From contig JAOPHQ010000584.1 in the NCBI GenBank assembly GCA_030340625.1, forward strand, positions 62,001 through 126,000: a stretch of DNA of 64,000 nt. Direction: 5' to 3'. The notes under the pieces were generated by a model. It was given only the letters and a program-made list of their open reading frames with translations, had not been told where the DNA came from and did no database searches. Shown piece by piece: positions 1-12,789 of the stretch. The translations under genes and the position numbers were made by a program. Positions within the stretch are counted from its first letter, which is position 1. The number at the start of each line of letters is the position of its first letter. The DNA is from Merluccius polli. Taxonomy: Eukaryota; Chordata; Actinopteri; Gadiformes; Merlucciidae.

Positions 1-472
1 AGACTATTTAATATCTTATATAACCTATCCTATTTAATATTTTATATCACATTACAACTAAAATAACATTTCCATGTTGTTTACCAGTTTCTCCAGTTAA
101 GTAATGTACAAACATGACCTATTATATGTCTCAAAAACATACATTTTGGAGGCAATGTTTAAAATCAATGCTTTAATTTCCTGTAAAATGGTCAGATTTG
201 CTCAGCAGCACATCAAGTTGTTGGGGGCATAAATACAGCTCCAATCCAATAAAAACAGGGATTTTAAAGCAAAACAATGGCTTCTCTCATAAAACCCAAT
301 GTCAGTTGAAGTCCTCCAGTCTTAACACACTGTTTACTACAAGAACACTTAAAGCACCAGCACCCTGTAGTTTTTTGGGGGGTTTTTTGTAAGGGGGGGG
401 GGGGGTTGGGGGGCGGTACGAGGATCATGGAATGGTCGGGGGCATTTGTTCAAAAACGGTTGAGAACCACTG
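1..472. mobile_element. hAT-like transposon, right-end fragment
   Basis: This stretch is nearly identical to 43183-43623, the right third of a complete hAT-like element described below. It ends in the same terminal motif (GGTTGAGAACCACTG, ending at 472). Its left end lies outside the window, so its target-site duplication cannot be verified; the 8 bp after it, TACTATAC, are the expected right copy. A G-rich run near 389-412 precedes the end in both copies. It is non-coding here. Confidence 0.8.
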
Positions 473-779
473 TACTATACAGTCTGATTGATCCCTCACA
501 TGGGCATTTCCTTTTGAATAAGTTGTCGACGACCAGTTTCTAACTCATACAATTGTAGTGTTATGTGATATTGATTGGCTTCTGTCTGTTAAAGAAGGAA
601 AAGGGGACACACTCAATTCCACACATAAAAGACTCTGTGGCACAATGATATGTTAATCTAATTTGTATAAATTACTCTGACATTATGGACCGCATTCTGT
701 TAGAGAAGGGTCTCTTGTATGCACACATTAAATGCTTTTATACTTCTACAACTATTGTGTGTTAACATTTAACATTTAG
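473..779. other. Unassigned sequence between repeats
   Basis: AT-rich sequence between the hAT fragment and the LINE fragment. I see no exon, RNA gene or recognisable repeat in it. Confidence 0.4.
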
Positions 780-2215
780 AAGTCTCATCTGTCCGAGAAG
801 CAATATCTCATGAAAGAAATTGCCATGACACCACAGCAGCTGAAACAGTCCGTTGTTGGAGTAGTGAGGATCCTTCATGATTCTACAGGCTCTGGTTCTG
901 CACCTGGTGTATAGGTCCTGCAGGTAGGGGAGTGTAGTTCCAATAGTGCGTTCAGCTAAACACAGTATTCCCCATAATCCACAGTTGTGTGTACGTCCTC
1001 TGTTGTTCCGCTCTCCACAATCACCTCCTTGATTTTGGTGACATTCATGAGGAGGCTGTTGTCCTGGCACCAGAGTGACAGGTCAGCGACTTCCTCCAGG
1101 TAGGCCTTTGTTGTCGGAAATCAGGCCCACCAGCACTGTGTCATCCGCAAACGTGATGATGGAGTTGGACCTGAACCTGGCCACATAGTTATGTGTGGCC
1201 AGGGAGTACAGCAGGGGCTAAGGAAGCAACCATTGTGGGATCCTGGGTTCAGGGGGAGGGGGTTGGAGGTGTGTCTGCCCACCCTGACCACCTGGGGCCT
1301 GGCAGTCAGGAACTCATGAATCCAGGCACACGGGGGTGTTCAGTCAGGCGGGGACTATGGTGCTGAAAGCTAAATTGTAATCAAAGAACCGCTGTCAAGA
1401 TGAGAAAGTGTGGTGTGCAGTACCTGAGAGACGGCATCATCCATGTATCTGTTTGGTTGATATGCAAACTCCAGTGGGTCCATGGTACAAGGAAGGAAGG
1501 CACATATGTAGTTCTTTGTTTAGCAATCGATTGCTAGTCATTCAAGCAGGCTGGAGAAGCATTCCTAGGCACAGGGTCATAAGTGGATCCCTTGAAGCAG
1601 GTGGGGACCATAGACTTAGCCAGGGAAAGGTTGACTATTGTGGGGAACACTAGAGCTAGCTGATTAGCACAGGCCAGTACTCAGATATGCCATCCGAAAT
1701 GGCAGCTTTCCTGGTGTTCACACTGGTCAGAGCCCTCTTCACGTTATGTTCAGTCACAGAGAGTGTATGCTCATCCCCAGCGGTGAAACTCACTCCAGAT
1801 GCATTAACAATGTTATATTTAGCCGGCAAGCTAGCGATGTTGTTGATTGCCCCAAACCGTGTGTAAAATGAGTCCAGGTCATCAGCTAGGGATGCATCGG
1901 CACACACAGTTGTTGGGGGCCTGCCCTGGCAGTCCATAGTCCCTGCCATAGGCGTCTGGTACCGTGCTGCTCCATCTGCGTCTCCACTCTGTCTCTGTAC
2001 TTCCTCTTAGCGTCCTTCACCGCCCTTCTCAGTCCATAGGATGCCACCTTGTACTCGCTCATGTTGCCAGATAGGCCAGAGTTGTAAGTAGGAGTGCGGG
2101 CGTTCAAAGGGTCACGGATGGATCTGTCAACCCATTAAGGAAAGGACCTCTCTCTAACCGTGGGGACGGTGATGTTGGCTAGCGTTGCTATGAAGCTCAT
2201 AACAACAGGTGGACA
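780..2215 (-). mobile_element. Rex1-like (CR1-group) LINE fragment, decayed
   Basis: Minus-strand translation shows a decayed reverse transcriptase. The FADD catalytic box followed by TVLVGL is encoded around 1123-1151. Downstream is a WCQDNSLLMNV-type segment, and upstream (1886-2107) a block with SEYKVASYGLRRAVKDAKR and a RLWQGL motif typical of the pre-RT region of these fish LINEs. The frame is broken several times and the catalytic region is interrupted, so the copy is dead. Rex1 rather than another CR1-group clade is judged from motif style only. It lies just upstream of the first rimbp2 exon seen. Confidence 0.7.
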
Positions 2216-2405
2216 AGCCTTTGGTTCCTGGTCCCTGAGACTAGAGCCTTGGCCCCTGGTCCCTGAGACTAAGGCCTTACCCCCTGGTCCATGAGACTAC
2301 AGCCTTACCCCCTGATCCCTGAGACTAGAGCCTTTGGTCCCTGAGACTAGAGCCTTACTACCTGGTCCATTAGACTAGAGCCTTGGTTCCTGGTCTCTGT
2401 GACTA
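2216..2405. repeat. Minisatellite, about 30-35 bp unit
   Basis: Imperfect tandem copies built on CCTGGTCCCTGAGACTAGAG followed by CCTT. About six units are visible, with length variation between units. It starts where the LINE fragment ends. Confidence 0.8.
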
Positions 2406-2509
2406 AAGCCTATGGATAATGGCACTCCTATCCCATTTCTCCTCCCAAGTCCCAAGTCCAATTATTTTAACCCAGTGCTGTGTTTTCCTGTCTTCCTTCC
2501 ATACCCCAG

Positions 2510-2608
2510 CATATGCATGATGAGGAGACGCAGCGGCTGCAGATAGAGCATGAGCGAGCCCTGGAGCTCCTTCACGAAAAGCAGAGGGAGATTGATTTAC
2601 TGCAAAGG
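2510..2608 (+). CDS. rimbp2: rimbp2 exon 1 of those visible: coiled coil
   Basis: The exon lies between ACCCCAG and GTAAGAG and is in phase 0 at both ends. It encodes 33 residues including QRLQIEHERALELLHEKQRE, a heptad-like coiled coil matching the RIM-BP2 N-terminus. An ATG at codon 2 (2513-2515) aligns with the methionine that starts short mammalian forms. The frame is also open through the acceptor, so it could be an internal exon of a longer form. Which is true cannot be decided here. Confidence 0.9.
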
Positions 2609-5600
2609 GTAAGAGCAAAACCCATACGCTAAGCTAACATAGAGAGGTTTGTTTCAAATGATGCTGTAGTAGCAGCGCAGGGTTCAGGCAGAAAGCTCTG
2701 ATGCAACAAGGGCACTGCTCAGTGACAGGTCATAGGTCACTCACTCTGGAGACCCTCGCAAATATCAACATGATGGCAAATAAATCATGACCAAGATGAT
2801 CCATCATAGCTAAGTGTCTGTGACTGTCAGGTCAATGGCACATTCTGGTTTCACCCAAGCTTGTCTCATAAAAGTATATGATAATCAATAATATCTGTGA
2901 CAAATTTCATTTGACAAGTTGGTTGGATGGACCTCTTCCATTCCCTGCGTGAGAACTTTCCTAATCATATAAATAATTGATGTACTTGGTAGCACTTTTG
3001 ACCTTAGTCAACCTGCTACGAGTCATACTACACGTGCACTTAAATTATATAAAAAATACTTAAATAATGTTATCACAGGTTGATTGTAAAAATGTATAAA
3101 AAATGCATAGAATGTGCTACTCTACGTTTTACTTTTCAAGATCAAAACGAAACATGGACCAAATCTTGACATAAAAGACAATCATTTCAGTTTACTTTCA
3201 CAATTTTAACGGGAATATAGAGAAAAATGTCATCCACAGTGGTGTGTATGTCCTCTGTTGTTGTACTCACCTAAAAGTCCACAATCAATGTTTTCAGGGT
3301 TGTTGGTTAACCCCTTGCCTCCAAATACATAGTTTGGGTCTCTATTTGGCTCATAAGTAGTTTGGGCCAAATAGAGACCCTTAAATTGGAAATACCTGGA
3401 ATTTTTGATGGGAGTACTTTGTGTGCAGGGGTCGCGTTAACCGAATATTTTCCGTCATTGACCGTTTTTTTTAAACGGTGACGGAAAAATCTGAGGGCCG
3501 TCCGTCATTTTGACAGATTGCAATTCACACCCCTGACCACTTGGTGGCGATGAGCATATTAATTGGCTCTTGTAGAAGAAGAGAAGTAGCAAAGAAGAAA
3601 AATGTCATGGCAGTTGAGTGTTGACACATTTGAAACAACAAACCCACTTGAAACATTTGATTACGCGCAAGCGGGCACGCGCTTCAATTCCATGCGGACC
3701 AGGAGGAAGGTGGGCCTAGAAGAATTATCGTGGCGCGATGCGAATTATCCGCATCGCGCCGCCTTGAAAAATTGTTTGCTTGGGGGCGTGTTGACTAGTG
3801 GATCAACTAGCTCCCGCGTGTTGACTAGTGGATCAACTAGCTCCCGCCCGCATTGTGGTGATTAATCACCGTCAAGCCCCACTATACGCGAATCGCCTGG
3901 CGGCCGATATTCTTACATATTCTTCTGCTTGATGTGTGTATCCACGGTGTGGATTATTTGTTCAGCTTGTTTGGACTGAATAATAATAATGGAATAATTA
4001 AAAATGAATTCAAATTAAATGCTATTGAACATGTCATTATTCTCATTTAAAAAATTAAAGTGACCGGTAAAAATAGATTATGACAGGATTTTTATAACCC
4101 TGTCAGTCAAAATGACAGACAACGAAAAAGTCTAGCGCAACCTCTGTTTGTGTGTGACCCTAAAATGCAGTTTGGTCCTGTTGCTCTTTTTCCCTGTCCT
4201 CTTCTTTTGTTCATCACATCTGAATATGTCTGCTCAAGCACTGAACCTCTGATGATCTTGTGATTCATCTGACTATTTTGTTGACAATTGTGTTTCCTAC
4301 TAGCTCAGCTCATCCTGACCAGTGTCCACTGTCACTGTGTTCTGTGTTGTCCACAGGCTCAACATGAAGCAGAACAAGAACATGAAGGAGCAGTGCATCT
4401 GTTCAGATTTGTTAGTTGGTAGTTATACTATTTCTATAAAGGATTCCTGATTAAATTATCATGGTACATACAATGGTGCCATTGTACCCATGTTCTTGTT
4501 AAGTCTAACCTTGTGCACCAAAGATGGTTTATCCATCTGATATAAGCTAATATGAACAGTGTGATGTTTTGATGTAATATCCCACTGCTCAAATGCCTTA
4601 TTGTAAGATGCATTCAGATATTATTAAAGCAACAAAAACAACAATATAATATAATGTGTACATTTTTTTTGACATTTATATTTTATTTCATAGACTAGAT
4701 GCAGATTGAATGTTGACACAAAGGGCTAGACCTGTTCTGGCTATCATTAAGTATTATTATCCTTCAGTTTAGCCTTGCTCCCTTAGAGAAGCTAAGCGAG
4801 GATTTAGACTAGATGCAGATTGGATGTTGACACAGAGAGCTAGACCTGTTCTAGCTATTATGAAATATTATTATCTTCAGTTTAGCCTCCCTTAGAGATG
4901 CTAAGGGAGGATTTTCTCGAATTCTCTTCTCATCATCAAAACTAAGAGAGAGTAGCTCCTGTTAAGCCTAGTTCAAGTAAGGCGAAATATTTTCCACCTC
5001 CACTGCGTTAGTAAGGGATAATCCACAATGAGAACCTCCGCGAAGTGCATTATTTTTCGATACTTGCACACCTCGGAGTGGATTATCCCGCTTATACCAT
5101 GGCCACTTGCGAATCATTAAAATGTAAGGGTGTCGATTCCTTACATTTTGGGATAATACTGTCTCAAAATTACAACTTTTAGCTTGCGCTAATTTGTGTT
5201 CCTGGAAAAAAAAGACAAATGACCAGAGAAATATATGGGTCTGCCTAATGCCTGGAATGCAATCAGTTTACCTGAGATTCATATGGAATGCGGACGATAC
5301 CTTATTACTCCAGTAAATAGAGATGACCTTAGTAACGACATGGCAATGGGGAAGCTTTCTAAACGTAGTCCCCCCCAAGTCCGGTCCAAGTTGACAGTTG
5401 CTAACCTTTCGTTTAGCGCATTCATTTTTAGACCGGTGATAAGACTTCTTATGTTATGATCACGTCATAGCCGTGCAGTTATCGAAAGTTAATCAAAACC
5501 CCTCCAACCAATCAGAATTGAGTATTCACCCTGGCCATGGTATAATAGGATTTCATGAAGCATAGAAGCCTTAGAGAATGACCGGGCTTCATAAGTCAAC

Positions 5601-5720
5601 ATAAACAGAACCGTCATGAAGTTTCTCTTCGCTCAAATACTTAAAATGTGCATTTACTAGATTACCTATACCGCACTGTTAAAACAATTACACTTTGTCT
5701 GACTATCTCAAGTGTCAATT

Positions 5721-5781
<61 letters not shown>

Positions 5782-8700
5782 TATATATAGTGCTCAAACT
5801 TATATGCTGTTTTTTATGGGCATTCATTTTTATTTTCATAGTTTTTGTAATTTTTAAGATATTTAAGTATTATTGTTATTTTTTTCCCATTGAAATGAAA
5901 GATGGAATGTTAAGTTGTTAGAGTGATGGCAGTTGGTGATTTGCAAATATTCATACATTTTGCCAACTGCCGCTACTCCTACAATTTGCACAGTACTTTC
6001 ACGTATTATACATCAAAATGTTCAGCTTTTCAAGCTGTCACTCACATTCATATATCAAACGATGCCATTTATCGTTTTTGCAATACACACACATTGGGCC
6101 TCCACTCTAGGTTGCAGCTTGTCATTTCAAAATCATACCCATTTTCTAACTTGTCCCAGTTCTAAAGCTACACAGATATTTTATATATCAAACATTTCAC
6201 AAATCATCACATTGTTGAGATTCTACAGTTTTAAACTTGCTTTGTTTATTATCACTTTGTCTCATTGACTTATACAGCATTTGACATATATAAGTCACTT
6301 GTGGCTTTAGCTCATTAGATCTAGGTCGGCTGCAAGATAGTTCACCTACATTTTAGTAAACCTTAGCTGGTTCTAAACATTAGCTGGTTCTAAATGTTAG
6401 CTGGTTCTAAACCTTAGCTGGTTCTAAACATTAGCTGTAAAACTTTAGGTTATGCAGTTCCGCTTCCAATTCAGCCAGTTTTACATTTCAGCTAGATTAG
6501 CCTAGAAGAAACATTTTTGTACAGTGGGTTCCTTGGATGAAGCTGATTCGACTGATATAGGCCACGCCCACTTACGCCTATATGAAAAAACACGTTTTGC
6601 CACATATTTTGTCAAATCTTCACCAAATTTGGTACATAACATATTTAGATGCCCCCGAAAAAAATGTATAAGCTCGTTTTTGATATCCTTTACCGTTTGT
6701 CTGTAATTGGTTATCAAACTTTTAAAGGCCCATGAAGTGCATCGGGCGCACCTTTAAATGCGCTTCATGGGCCGTAAGTCTTCAATGCAAAATTGGATTG
6801 TGACCAATTTTGTAAATGTTGTACATACAGCCGCAAGGCACAAGTGTGTAATGTATGATACAATTCTACCCATAGGGGCACAACAGTAACAATATAACAT
6901 ATCAACAAATCTGTTTTTTGTTATAAAATAAGACTGGGTACACAAGTTCTCCATGAGCATGTGCACAACATATTGAAAGCATGGCAGCAATATTCCTTCC
7001 TTGTGGCCAGTTATAAAACACTTTGCGTCTTGGTCAACTCATGAACTGTGATACCAATATTTGGGAGGCTTGTCTGCCATGGAAATGTTATCAACACATT
7101 GAAATGTTGTCAGTTATGACACGCTTTGTTTTTTGCTCAGTAACTTATGAACCATGAGGCAAAGGTCACCAATTTTTGGTTGTCAGGTTCTTCGTGAGCA
7201 TATGCATGACATATTGAAGCATGACACCAATAGCTCGGTGTCTGGGTAGTTATATAGCACTTGTGTTTTGGCCAATAACTCATTAAATGTGATGCACAGA
7301 CAAAACATATTTGGTAGACATGTCCATCCTGGGTGTGTACTCAACACAGAAAAGTGGTGCGAACAGTGCTTCCATATGCTCAGTTGTGAAGTTCATTCCT
7401 TTTTGGCTGGAAACCTGTGAATTGTCACAGAATTACGTCAATAATTCTTGGAACACAGGTCGTACCTATGTCCCTTGTACTTACTGTGAAAATGCAATAT
7501 ATGTTTCGACAATTTACAGAACTTTGATTAATGTACACATAAATCGCCACAAGCAGCAGCAGCGGATGCAGCAATCACACGCATTTCCTTCAGGAAATGC
7601 CAATATTCTAGTTCTGATTGCTGTAGTAGTTCCCAGGTACAGTGTGTGCCTTACTACAGGGAAGATATTTGAAAAGTCAACGTATGTGGAAGCAGGAGTG
7701 AATCATTCCTGAAAAATATTGACTAAAAATCAACCAAATGACTTTTCCTCATTTTGATTGCTGGAGTAGTTCCCAAATACAGTGTGTGGCTTACTACTTG
7801 GGAGATTTTTGTGAAACATCAACTTATATGGAAGCGGGATTCAATTATTCCTTAAAAATGTTCACAAAAAATCAACCAAATTACCCTTTCTCATTCTGAT
7901 TGCGGTAGTAGTTCCCAAATACAGTGTGTGGCTTACTACAGGGGAGATTTTTGTGAAAAGTCAACTTGTGTGGCAGTAGGAGTCAATTTCAGAAGAATAT
8001 TCACAAAACCTTAACTAAAACACACTTTCTCATTCTGTTGACTTGCTAGTATTATATTTGTATATTTCTTAAACCAATCACAGAGATAGGTGAACACATG
8101 AAGTACTCACTTAAAACAAACATGACCTTTTTCACATTCTGAAGGGTAAAGTAATTCCCCAGTGGACCATGTAACCTGCTACAGCAAAGCCATGCTGAAA
8201 GGTTTTAGTCATGCCTCTAACATACTTCATGTTAGGTACCCTGCTACACAATGTTCAGTTGAAAGCAATACAGATCCTCAGAATGATATATTTTTAAAGC
8301 ACACTTTAATGTAGATCTTAAATAAAGTATTTCCGTGCTTTGTCATTATTTGGTTTATATTTTTAAAGCACACATTAATTTAGAACTTGAATTATGTACA
8401 AAGTATTTACGTTATTTATTTATTTTAATCATTATTTGGTTTGCTGTTTTTTAGTCATTATTTGGTTTGCTCAAATACAGCATAGTGCACAACACCATGT
8501 GGCATCTTTGTCTGGAACCTTGTCCGCTGTCAGTCCAAGGCAAGATGCATTAAACCATCTCTGGCACTTTTCACATTCGATCTGTACAAGCAAACATCAG
8601 AAGTAGAGACACCTTAACTCTTGTGTTTCTGGTTAAACTGAAGTAATTCATTCTGTAATTGTGATACTTACCCAAAGAATGTTTCCCAATTTTTTCATAT

Positions 8701-11700
8701 TGTTTTCAGTATAAAACTTTCAATGGTTTGTCTTGCCATCTTAACAGAAAAGGATAGCAAATTCTGTGAATTTTCTTACAGCCAGTACAGAGGACTTGGA
8801 AAAACAGGATTTGTGAAGACTGAAGAATCTGTTTTCTGTATCAACATGACCATAATGGTAGAACTACATTTGAGTTTATATTAGATGATTTGCCTCACCT
8901 GCATAACAAAGACCCCACAGCTATTTCCATCTTTCTGCGTTGTGTGAGCAATGGTGGCGGGTTTCCAGGCTATGTTTAACCAATCCCTTCATGCCAGTAT
9001 GTTAAACCGTGTCCTGCTGCTTCCCTTGAGTCCTCAAGCTCATTGGCAGGATCAACCACAAATATCTGGTTGGATGGTGCATGCAGGTATTGTCCAGCCA
9101 TGCACAGATAGTTCCATTTAGTAGAAATACATATGAAAGACAAAAGAAAAAGGTTGGCCCAATGCATTCAGATAATCTGAAGACCTACATAACTGTTGTT
9201 CATTTAATCGTCTTACTCACAACAAACTTCCAGTGGTTGTGGTGTACATTTACAAATCCAACCATCATATTGGTCAAAGTTCACCTGTGAGTGGATGTTA
9301 AAAGACAGATACAAAGTTGCAAGCATTAACCTTTAGGGGTTGACTATGTCGCCGGTGACAAGCGCATACATTTGTCATGCATTTAGATGAATAGCTACAC
9401 AAGTTTTTTTTATCATACACGCATTACAAACATTGACAGAAACCTTATAATCCACAGTTTCCAATGTGTCCACTGCTAAATAATATGAGGTTTTAAATGA
9501 CGTGAATTAGATAAAACCTCAAACTTTCCACATTACTCACACCTGAGTTGGTGCGCAGTTGTACCCGCCCACCCATTCAGAAGAGACTATTCACATGATA
9601 ATGAGATGATCATTATTCTACTCTTTGAGTTCTGATTGGTTCTGATCTTTCTGGGAGGCGGGGTGAAGACGCCAACTATAAACACCAGGGGCCTCATGTA
9701 CGAAGGTTGCGTACGCACAAAAACGTGGCGTACGCAAAAAAACATGCCGTTCCACGCTCACGTTCAGATGTATGAAATGTGACCCTGGGAGGAGGTGGAG
9801 GCGGAACGGTGCGAGACAACCGGCTGGTGGAGACGGGTTTGATCTGGGAGACATGGAAGGTTGGATGCACACGGAGGGATGGAGGAAGTCGTAGGCGCAC
9901 GGCACAGGGGTTGATTATCTTCTCAATCTCGAAAGGCCCGATGAAACGGGGGGAGAGTTTGGGGGGGGGCCCCCTTCAAGGGAAGATCCTTTGCCTGGAG
10001 CCAAACCCTTTGTCCGGGAGCATACTGAGGGGCAGGCAGGCGATGTTTATTAGCCTGTACTTGAGAGCGTGAGGATGCGTGGATTAACGCCGCGCGTGTG
10101 CGTGTCCAAATGCGCCGGCACCTGCGCAGATGGGTCTGGACAGACGGGACCGCTATTTCCTCCTCCAATTCTGGGAACAAGGGTGGTTGGTATCCTAGTG
10201 AGGCCATAAAAGGAGACAGCCCCGTGGAAGCATTGACCAAGGTGGTACTTGCATATTCCACCCAGGGAAGCTGAGAACTCCATGAAGTGGGACTGGCGTG
10301 GGTGACGCAGCGGAGTGCTGCTTCCATCTGTTGATTCGCCCTCTCCGATTGGCCATTGGACTGGGGATGGAATCCTGAGGAAAGGCTGGATGTGGCCCCA
10401 AGAGCCCCGCAAAACGCACGCCACACCTGGGACGTGAACTGAGGTCCTCTGTCAGATACAATATCTGTAGGGATGCCATGTAAACGGAAAACGTGTTTCA
10501 CCAGAAAGTCCGCGGTCTCTCTTGAGGATGGGAGCTTGGGGAGAGCAATGAAATGCGCGGCTTTCGAAAAACGGTCGATCACCGTGAGAATGGTGGTGTT
10601 GCCCTCGGACGGAGGCAGGCCGGTAACGAAGTCCAAGGCGATGTGGGACCACGGACGGCTAGGGATGGGTAGGGGTCGCAGTAGACCGGAACGGGGACGG
10701 GTTGAGGTTTTGTTCCGGGCGCAAGTTGCGCATGCCGCAATAAAGGACCGAACGTCCGCGTCCATAGTGGACCACCAGAAACGCTGGCGGATGAAGTCCA
10801 GTGTGGGCTGATTCCTGGGTGACAGGTGAGCCTGGAAGAATGGGCCTAGACCAGTACCCTGGACCGTACCGCGTCCGGAACGAACAACCGGTTGGGTGGA
10901 CCCGTACCGGGGTCCGGCTGCTGCCTCTGCGCCAGGCGTATTGCGGACTCCACCTCCCAGGTGAGAGTGGCAAGAATACAGGTAGGTGGCAGGATGTTCT
11001 CGGGACCAGTACTGGGGTTCTCGGGGGAATACAGGCGGGACAGGGCATCCAGCTTGACATTCTGGGAGCCGGGACGATAGGTGAGGGAGAAGTTAAATCG
11101 TCCAAAGAATAGAGCCCACCTGGCCTGTCGCGAGCTCAGTCTCTTGGCAGACTGTATATAGGCCAGGTTACGGTGATCCGTCCATACGTTAAACGGATGC
11201 TCTGCCCCCTCTAGCCAATGCCGCCACTCCTCCAGAGCAAGCTTGACAGCTAGTAGTTCGCGGTTGCCGACGTCATAGTTACGCTCCGGAGGAGATAACC
11301 GGCGGGAGAAGAAGGCACAGGGGTGTAGCTTATGGTCGGAGGGGGAGCGTTGGGAGAGGACCGCACCCACTCCGGTGTCGGAAGCGTCGGCCTCCACCAC
11401 AAACTGGAGAGAAGGATCCGGTTGGACAAGGATAGGAGCGGATATGAATCGCTTCTTGAGGTCCTGAAATGCGGTCTCCGCCCTTGGCGTCCATGCGTAA
11501 ACGCTCTTGGTGGAGGTCAAGGCAATGGGCGGGTAGTCGGGCAGGCGATGGGTCAGCAACAGGCGGGTAGTCGGGCAGGCAGAGGTCGGCGACAGGGTCC
11601 GGCAGCAGGCGGGTAGTCAGACAGGCAGGGGTCATCCACAGGGTCCGGTAGCAGGCGGGTAGTCAGGCTGGCGGTGTTCGGCAACGGGGTACAGGAACAG

Positions 11701-12751
11701 GCGGGTAGTCAGGCAGGCAGGGGTCGGCAACAGGGTACAGGAACAGGCGGGTAGTCAGGCAGGCAGGGGTCGGCAACAGGGTACAGGAACAGGCGGGTAG
11801 TCAGGCAGGCGGGGTTCGGCAATAGTCGGGTAATAGATCAAAGGACAGAGTTAGGTAACCAAAAAGCACGGCTTAAATAGGGAAACAGGTGATTAGTAAT
11901 TGGGAACAGGTGTGTTTAGGAAAATTAGTGGTTAGTGGCGACAAGCGTCCCCTAGATGGAGGTGTTGGACCGTGTAGCAGGACGTAGTGTAACAATTTTA
12001 TACTACTTACTATACTATACTAGATTAATTACAAAAATAAAAGATACAATTCGGCACAGCATTGTAAGGCCATATGTTAAAACACATATGCATTTTCTTT
12101 ACTGAAAACCAGTGTTCTACAAATGCAATAATTTTTTATGAGTCACAAATTATACAAAACATATGGCTTCAATACCCATACACTTCTGTAGTTTGAAGAA
12201 AGTTGTAAAGTCTACTTTTTGTTCGGAATAAATTCACTCAGTTTTTCCTAAAAATTAACTCACCTGCAGTGACACTGTACGTGACTACTACAGCCTTTGA
12301 AATGAAATAATGTCATTCAGTTGATGTTTTGGATATATTAAAATGAATAATTCACTCCTGATTCCATATATATATTTTGAAATCTGCTTCCATATCATTT
12401 GACTTTTTGAGTATTTCAAATGTACTAACTTTTAGTGAATATTTTTCAGAAATAATTCACTCCTGCTTCCACATAAGTTGACTTTTTATTTAAAAAAATC
12501 TCCCCTGTGGTAAGCCACATACTGTACCTGGGAACTACTACAGCAATCAGAATGAAAAAAAAGTAATTGGCCCGCTCTGAAACAAGCATGTTTGAATAAA
12601 CACTTTACTTGTAAATAAGAAATGGCTATCTCTGTAGGACTGCTTATTATTCCCAATAACATTCTCCACAATGTCCATCTTCCGGGCTGAGTCAGCAGAT
12701 TTTCATAGTGTACTACTATCCTAAAGGGGGACAGAGAGACAGAGCAACAAT

Positions 12752-12789
<38 letters not shown>

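Noticed and set aside
3790..3846. 30-bp direct repeats as a CRISPR-like array
   Set aside because: The units are contiguous without spacers and lie inside a hAT element of a vertebrate genome.
9923..10765. Domesticated integrase-derived host gene
   Set aside because: The frame is broken at both ends and RT is deleted; it reads as a decayed gypsy copy within an intron in antisense.
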